A stretch of 40,917 nucleotides of DNA. Origin: Hyphomicrobiales bacterium (GTDB lineage Bacteria > Pseudomonadota > Alphaproteobacteria > Rhizobiales > Beijerinckiaceae). Positions within the stretch are counted from its first letter, which is position 1; every line of letters begins with the position of its first letter. Both the position numbers and the translations under genes were made by a program. Below are positions 36,557-40,917 of this stretch, in pieces. The stretch covers positions 1-40,917 of the forward strand of contig UBNE01000035.1 in the NCBI GenBank assembly GCA_900466745.1. The letters run 5' to 3'. A model generated the notes under the pieces. It worked only from the letters and a program-made list of their open reading frames with translations, did no database searches and was not told the origin of the DNA.

Positions 36557-39088
36557 ATGTCCACGCTCGATCTCTACCGCTCCAAGCGCGATTTCAGCCG
36601 CACCCGCGAGCCGAAAGGCGTTGGCAAGTCCGGCAAGGCGTCCGGCCCGCAAGGCGGCGCCTTCGTCGTGCAGAAGCATGCGGCCCGGCGCCTGCATTAC
36701 GATTTCCGGCTCGAACAGGGCGGCGTGCTCTGGTCCTGGGCGGTGACGCGGGGCCCCAGCCTCGACCCGGCCGAGAAGCGGTTGGCCGTCCATGTCGAGG
36801 ACCATCCGCTCGAATATGCCGGCTTCGAAGGCACGATTCCCGCCGGGCAATATGGCGGCGGCTCGGTCATCGTCTGGGATGAGGGGCGCTGGATACCCGA
36901 GGGCGATCCGGCGGCAGGCCTGAAGAAGGGCCATCTCGCCTTCGCGCTGGAGGGCCACAAGCTGCACGGCCGCTGGCATCTCGTCCGGCTGAAACCCCGG
37001 CGCGGCGAGAAGCGCGACAACTGGCTGCTGATCAAATCGGAGGACGCATTCGCCCGCACCGACGAGGACATCCTCGAAACCGCGCCGAACTCGGTGAAGT
37101 CCGGCCTTTCGGTCGAGCAGATCGGGGCCGATGCCGACAAGGGGGCCGTCTGGGACACGACCCGGCCGGCAAAGCAGGCGGCCGCCGCGGCGAAACCGGC
37201 CCGCAAGGCGAGGCGGCGCGGCGATGACGAGGCGCTGCCGGCCTTCGTCGAGCCCTGCCTGGCGACCTTGCAGGAGAAGCCTCCCGCCGGCGAGAGCTGG
37301 CTGCACGAGGTCAAGTTCGACGGCTACCGGCTGGAGGCCCGCATCGACCATGGCGAGGCCAGGCTCCTGACCCGTTCGGGCCTCGACTGGACCGCCCGTT
37401 TCGGCAAGGGGCTGATCGCGGCGCTCGCCGGCCTGCCCTGCGGGAGCGCCCTGATCGACGGCGAGCTGGTCGCGCTCGGCGAGGACGGCATCTCCTCCTT
37501 CTCCGCCCTGCAGCAGGCGCTCTCGGACGGAAAAACCGCCGGCCTCGTCTATTTCGCCTTCGACCTGATGCATCTCGACGGCGAGGATCTGCGCGGCGAG
37601 CCGCTGCTCGCCCGCAAGGAAAGGCTGCAGCATCTGCTGGAGGGCGCGCCCGCCGACGGCCCGCTGCGCTACAGCGAGCATTTCGTCGAGCCGGGCCAGG
37701 TCATGCTGGCCCATGCCTGCCGCCTCGGGCTGGAGGGGGTGGTCTCGAAACGCGCCGACGCGCCCTATCGCAGCGGGCGCGGCCGCGACTGGATCAAGTC
37801 GAAATGCTCCCAGCGCCAGGAATTCGTCATCGCCGGCTACGTCCCCTCGCAGGCCTCTCCGCGCAAGCTCGGCTCCATCGTCGCCGGCTATTACGAGGAT
37901 GGCGAGCTGAAGCCGGCCGGCCGGGTCGGCACCGGCTTCACCGCGGCTTCCGCCGCCGCCCTGAAGGCGAAGCTCGACGCGATCGCGGCCGATGCCTCGC
38001 CCTTCAAGGGCCGTGCCGGGCGCGAGCGGGGCGTCGTCTGGGTGAAACCCGAGCTGGTGGCGGAGGTCGCGTTCCGGGCCTGGACCGCCTCGAAGACCTT
38101 GCGCCACGCCTCCTTCCTGGGCCTGCGCGAGGACAAGCCGGCCGGCGAGGTCGCCGCCGAGGCGCCGGTCGCGCCCGATGCCGCGCCGGCTCCCGGCCGG
38201 GAGAGGATGGCGGCGCGCAAAGCGCCCGGGAAGGCCGAGGCGGTGGAGACGCGCGTGACGCTGAGCAGTCCCGACAAGCAGCTCTGGCCCGATGCCGGCT
38301 TCACCAAGCGCGATCTGCTCGCCTATTACGCCCGGGTCTGGCCGCTGATGCGGCGCTTCGTCACCGGGCGGCCGCTCAGCCTGGTCCGCGCGCCGGACGG
38401 CATCGAGGGCACCCGCTTCTTCCAGAAGCATGCCGGTGCCGGGATGCACCCGGCCGTGCGCCGCCGGAAGGACAGCGACGGCGAGGAGCTGATCTCGATC
38501 GAGGATTTCGACGGGCTCGCCGCCCTGGTGCAGCTCGGCACGGTCGAGATCCATGTCTGGGGCGCGACTTTGGATGCGATCGAGACGCCGGACCAGATCA
38601 TCTTCGACCTCGATCCCGATGCCGGGGTGCCGATCGAGCGCGTGCGCGAGGCGGCGCTGACCGTGCGCCGCCATCTCGACGAGCTCGGCTTCGACAGCCT
38701 CCTCAAGGTTTCCGGCGGCAAGGGCTTCCATGTCGTGGTGCCGCTGAAGCCCAGGGCGGACTGGCCGCGCGTGCGCGGCTTCGCCCGCGATTTCGCCAAG
38801 GCGATGGAGCAGGCCGAGCCGAAGCTCTACACCGCGACCCTGTCGAAGAAGGCGCGGCGCGGCCGGATCTTCATCGACTATCTGCGCAATGGCCGCGGCG
38901 CCACCGCGATCGCCCCCTATTCGACCCGCGCCCGGCCCGGCGTGACCCTGGCGATGCCGGTGGAGTGGACGGACATCGACAGCCTGAAGCCCGACGCCTT
39001 CAAGGCGCGCGACATCCTCGACGGCGCCTTGCCGCCCGATCTCTGGAGCGATTTCTTCACCCGGGGCAAGCCTCTCACCGGAGGCTGA
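36557..39088 (+). CDS. ligD: Multifunctional ATP-dependent DNA ligase LigD
   Basis: An 843-residue end-joining enzyme with all three domains in the order usual for proteobacteria. A 3'-phosphoesterase domain (about 30-190) has V-V-Q-K-H-A-A-R-R-L-H-Y-D-F-R-L and H-V-E-D-H-P-L-E-Y. An ATP-ligase domain has adenylated K253 in H-E-V-K-F-D-G-Y-R and an OB-fold with W-I-K-S-K-C-S and G-R-V-G-T-G-F. A C-terminal polymerase domain (about 560-840) carries the catalytic Asp pair D684 and D686 in I-I-F-D-L-D-P-D, followed by S-G-G-K-G-F-H-V-V-V-P. The ATG at 36557 follows an excellent GGGGAGG. It completes the Ku-LigD pair. Confidence 0.96.
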   Translation: MSTLDLYRSKRDFSRTREPKGVGKSGKASGPQGGAFVVQKHAARRLHYDFRLEQGGVLWSWAVTRGPSLDPAEKRLAVHVEDHPLEYAGFEGTIPAGQYGGGSVIVWDEGRWIPEGDPAAGLKKGHLAFALEGHKLHGRWHLVRLKPRRGEKRDNWLLIKSEDAFARTDEDILETAPNSVKSGLSVEQIGADADKGAVWDTTRPAKQAAAAAKPARKARRRGDDEALPAFVEPCLATLQEKPPAGESWLHEVKFDGYRLEARIDHGEARLLTRSGLDWTARFGKGLIAALAGLPCGSALIDGELVALGEDGISSFSALQQALSDGKTAGLVYFAFDLMHLDGEDLRGEPLLARKERLQHLLEGAPADGPLRYSEHFVEPGQVMLAHACRLGLEGVVSKRADAPYRSGRGRDWIKSKCSQRQEFVIAGYVPSQASPRKLGSIVAGYYEDGELKPAGRVGTGFTAASAAALKAKLDAIAADASPFKGRAGRERGVVWVKPELVAEVAFRAWTASKTLRHASFLGLREDKPAGEVAAEAPVAPDAAPAPGRERMAARKAPGKAEAVETRVTLSSPDKQLWPDAGFTKRDLLAYYARVWPLMRRFVTGRPLSLVRAPDGIEGTRFFQKHAGAGMHPAVRRRKDSDGEELISIEDFDGLAALVQLGTVEIHVWGATLDAIETPDQIIFDLDPDAGVPIERVREAALTVRRHLDELGFDSLLKVSGGKGFHVVVPLKPRADWPRVRGFARDFAKAMEQAEPKLYTATLSKKARRGRIFIDYLRNGRGATAIAPYSTRARPGVTLAMPVEWTDIDSLKPDAFKARDILDGALPPDLWSDFFTRGKPLTGG

Positions 39089-39479
39089 GCGGGGCCGGGC
39101 TGCGGCCGTCCGGCGGCGCGAGGCCCTGGTCGTAGCGCCGCTGCGCCGCCTCGACCTCGCCGATATGGGCCTCGGCCCAGAGCGTGAGCTGGTGCACCGT
39201 CTGCGACAATGTCCGGCCCAGCCCGGTCAGGGAATATTCGACCGTGACCGGCACGGTCGCAAACACCTCGCGCCGGACCAGCCCGTCGCGCTCCAGGCTC
39301 TTCAGCGTCTGCGACAGCATCTTCTGCGAGATGTTCTCGATCCGGCGCCGCAGCGCGTTGAAGCGCAGCGTGCCGTCCTCGAGCGCGACCAGGATCAGCA
39401 CGGCCCAGCTATCGCCGATGCGGTCGAGCACGCGCCGCGTCGGGCACAGGGCCTGGAAAGGGTCGGGACGTTTCAGCAT
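39075..39479 (-). CDS. HxlR-family transcriptional regulator
   Basis: A 134-residue winged-helix regulator. The start C-P-T-R-R-V-L-D-R-I-G-D-S-W-A-V-L-I-L is the HxlR N-terminal signature with its conserved Cys. F-N-A-L-R-R-R-I-E-N-I-S-Q-K-M-L-S-Q-T-L-K-S-L is the recognition helix region, and V-E-Y-S-L-T-G-L-G-R-T-L follows the wing. Many HxlR proteins sense electrophiles or oxidants through that cysteine and control an adjacent oxidoreductase, as here. It overlaps the end of ligD by 14 bases on the opposite strand. Confidence 0.92.
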   Translation of the reverse strand: MLKRPDPFQALCPTRRVLDRIGDSWAVLILVALEDGTLRFNALRRRIENISQKMLSQTLKSLERDGLVRREVFATVPVTVEYSLTGLGRTLSQTVHQLTLWAEAHIGEVEAAQRRYDQGLAPPDGRSPAPLSLR

Positions 39480-39565
39480 GGCGGTTTCCGGGAGGTGACC
39501 ATGTCGCGCGAAAGTGCCTTCTTTACGGGGCGCCGCAGCGGCATCAGATAGGTTCCATTGGAGCG

Positions 39566-39586
39566 CAGGTATCGAACAGTTACCTG
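39566..39586. promoter_or_regulatory. Candidate HxlR operator
   Basis: CAGGTA (39566-39571) and TACCTG (39581-39586) form a perfect inverted repeat with a nine-base spacer. It lies 18 bases before the oxidoreductase ATG and in the divergent spacer shared with hxlR. Position fits repression by a dimeric winged-helix protein. Confidence 0.5.
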
Positions 39587-39603
39587 AGAAAGGAGCCCTT
39601 GTC

Positions 39604-40215
39604 ATGAAAGTCGCATTGATCGGCGCCAGCGGATTCATCGGGTCGCGCCTGCTCGCCGAATTGTCGGCGCGCGGCCACGCCGTCACCGCGATCGTCCGCA
39701 ATCCGGAGAAGGTGGCCTCCCTGCCCGGCGTCACCGCGGTCAAGGGCGATGTCTTCGACAGGGACGGTCTGGCGCGGCTGCTGGCCGGCCATGACGCGGC
39801 GATCAGCGCCGTCCACTTCACCGCCAGCGACCCGCAGATCCTGCTCGCCGCGGTGAAGCAGTCGGGCGTGAAGCGCTATCTCGTCGTCGGCGGCGCCGGC
39901 AGCCTCGAGGTCGCGCCGGGCGTGAAGCTGGTCGACACCCCCGATTTCCCCGCCGCCTATCGCGACGAGGCGCAGAAGGGCGGGGTCTTCCTCGACCTGC
40001 TGAAGCAGGAGCCGGCGCTGGACTGGACCTTCCTCTCGCCTTCGGCGCTGATCCAGCCGGGCGAGCGCACCGGGAAATTCAGGCTCGGCACCGATCAGCT
40101 CCTGGTCGACGCCAAGGGCGACAGCGCGATCTCGGCCGAGGATTACGCCGTGGCGCTGGTCGACGAGCTGGAAAAGCCGGCGCATCGCCGCCGCCGCTTC
40201 ACGGTCGGCTACTGA
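39604..40215 (+). CDS. NAD(P)-binding Rossmann-fold oxidoreductase (YwnB-like)
   Basis: A 203-residue atypical short-chain dehydrogenase/NmrA-like protein. The NAD(P) motif A-L-I-G-A-S-G-F-I-G-S is at 4-14, with V-R-N-P-E-K-V for the cofactor phosphate. Y-L-V-V-G-G-A-G-S-L, L-D-W-T-F-L-S-P-S-A-L-I-Q-P-G-E-R-T-G and a terminal I-S-A-E-D-Y-A-V-A-L mark the YwnB/flavin-reductase-like group. AAGGAGCC lies just before the ATG. Substrate is unknown; the divergent HxlR gene suggests induction by a reactive compound. Confidence 0.9.
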   Translation: MKVALIGASGFIGSRLLAELSARGHAVTAIVRNPEKVASLPGVTAVKGDVFDRDGLARLLAGHDAAISAVHFTASDPQILLAAVKQSGVKRYLVVGGAGSLEVAPGVKLVDTPDFPAAYRDEAQKGGVFLDLLKQEPALDWTFLSPSALIQPGERTGKFRLGTDQLLVDAKGDSAISAEDYAVALVDELEKPAHRRRRFTVGY

Positions 40216-40243
40216 GGTTTCCCGGTAGCCTCGGGGCCAAAGG

Positions 40244-40281
40244 AAAAGGCCGCGCCCTCTCGCGGGGGCGCGGCCTTTTTT
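40244..40281. terminator. Bidirectional rho-independent terminator
   Basis: A 14-base stem pairs 40244-40257 (AAAAGGCCGCGCCC) with 40266-40279, closing an eight-base loop and followed by T-rich sequence. It has A-tract and T-tract at opposite ends, so it can serve both the gene ending at 40215 and the convergent gene ending at 40301. Confidence 0.9.
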
Positions 40282-40300
40282 GAGGATCGGGCCTGCGGCG

Positions 40301-40651
40301 TCAGGCCTTGCGGAACTGCTTCTCGCCGATGCTGAGCCTGCCGCGCTTCAGCTTGCCGAGGGCGACCCAGCCCGATTCGCCCTCGAAATAGAGCTTCGAG
40401 CGGTCGACGGCGTAGCGCCCGCGATGCTGGGCGCCGGCGGAGGGCTTGCATTTGTGGAACTGGCCGTCCGGCCTGAGGTCGATGAGGATGGCGCCGTCCT
40501 CGGTCTTCCAGGTGCCGATGGCGGCCTGCTCGAAGGGCGAGGGGGCGTTGGCTTCGTCGAGATCGATCTCGAGCGGGCGGATGGCCCGGCCGCGCGGCGC
40601 GATGCCGTTGGCGAACTGGCCGAGAGCCTGAAGAACCTGGCTGAACTGCAT
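40301..40651 (-). CDS. Small uncharacterised protein, possibly Atu4866-like
   Basis: A 116-residue protein. The first 45 residues are mixed and the rest has a beta-rich look, with G-T-W-K-T-E-D-G-A-I-L-I-D-L-R-P-D-G-Q-F and H-R-G-R-Y-A-V-D-R-S-K-L-Y-F-E-G-E-S-G-W. The pattern of G-x-W-x-T-x-D-G, P-D-G, G-R-Y and a following G resembles small lipocalin-like beta-barrel proteins such as Atu4866. I infer this from memory and it needs a profile search. There is no signal peptide. The start at 40651 is preferred because of a CAGGGAGACC leader; an upstream in-frame start at 40879 would add 76 Arg/Pro-rich residues that look noncoding. Confidence 0.65.
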   Translation of the reverse strand: MQFSQVLQALGQFANGIAPRGRAIRPLEIDLDEANAPSPFEQAAIGTWKTEDGAILIDLRPDGQFHKCKPSAGAQHRGRYAVDRSKLYFEGESGWVALGKLKRGRLSIGEKQFRKA

Positions 40652-40917
40652 CGGTTCGGTCTCCCTGAAGGAATGAAAGCCCGCTCCGCGGCGACAGCGG
40701 AACGGGAATGCGAGAACGACAGCGCGCCGGCGGGACCGGCGATGTCGAAGTCGTCGCGATGATGTCGGTCGATGGTGGCGCCTGCTGGGCATGAATGCGG
40801 CGGCGCTGGTCCGAAATGGGGAGCGGCGGGCGCCGTTGCAAGGGGCGGGGCGGCGCCTGCTCGCGGGGAATGGGCGCAAGCCCTTGGCGAATCGCGAGAA
40901 CGGCGCCTTTCGGCGCC

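Noticed and set aside
40902..40917. Hairpin GGCGCC-TTTC-GGCGCC at the window end.
   Set aside because: A six-base GC stem at the cut end, with no adjacent gene in view and no T-run visible, is too little to call a terminator.
40652..40917. Possible short genes in the last 266 bases.
   Set aside because: Open frames here are Arg/Pro-rich and have no start with a ribosome site; I see no supported gene.

Overview
The window is a stretch of high-GC alphaproteobacterial chromosome, most likely from a member of the Hyphomicrobiales (Rhizobiales). A Bosea-like genus is my guess from the protein flavour, not something I could test. It is almost entirely chromosomal housekeeping DNA. The gene order (ftsK end, lolA, xth; leuS, lptE, holA, parB, parA, rsmG, mnmG, mnmE; rho, hemJ, hemE, oriC, then ppsR-type regulator, maf, aroE, coaE, dnaQ, secB, timA/Tim44, mltA, smr) is the origin-proximal backbone of this group.

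Layout. Positions 1-3110: the last codons of ftsK, then lolA, exonuclease III and an EamA permease on the plus strand. Positions 3125-4927: an OmpR-class response regulator (CenR-like) with a cyclic-nucleotide-binding protein, divergent from a small L,D-transpeptidase. Positions 5033-6088: a glyoxalase-fold protein and the PLP protein YggS. Positions 6316-10507: leuS-lptE-holA, meeting stop-to-stop the minus-strand operon mnmE-mnmG-rsmG-parA-parB (16165 down to 10508). A perfect parS site lies inside rsmG. Positions 16198-21341: a YyaL-type thioredoxin-fold protein (plus strand) and hemE-hemJ-rho (minus strand). Positions 21342-21764 are the probable replication origin, with DnaA boxes, a TTAA-N7-TTAA CtrA site, six GANTC methylation sites, an AT-rich tract and a near-perfect parS. 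Positions 21765-25419: regulator-maf-aroE-coaE-dnaQ on the plus strand. Positions 25430-26800: terC and secB on the minus strand. Positions 27056-30955: Tim44-like protein, mltA, smr, an XRE regulator and an adenosine-kinase-like PfkB protein. Positions 30956-32374 form a decayed, repeat-rich patch with a PPOX flavoprotein gene and a broken alpha/beta-hydrolase gene. Positions 32375-35159: rpsO-pnp (minus strand). Positions 35438-39088: Ku and a three-domain LigD, a complete two-component bacterial end-joining system. Positions 39075-40651: an HxlR regulator divergent from an NAD(P)-binding oxidoreductase, and a small protein of unknown role.

Together the genes cover replication initiation and segregation (oriC, parS, ParA/ParB, HolA, DnaQ), tRNA modification (MnmE/MnmG), envelope assembly (LolA, LptE, SecB, MltA, L,D-transpeptidase), heme synthesis, transcription termination and RNA decay (Rho, PNPase), and double-strand-break repair. 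I found no tRNA, rRNA, CRISPR array, prophage, transposase or evident defence island. The most interesting items are regulatory: the oriC element cluster with parS sites at several places around it, the palindrome between rpsO and pnp, a possible upstream ORF coupled to ku, and the repeat and pseudogene patch. I did not find a clearly new multi-gene system.
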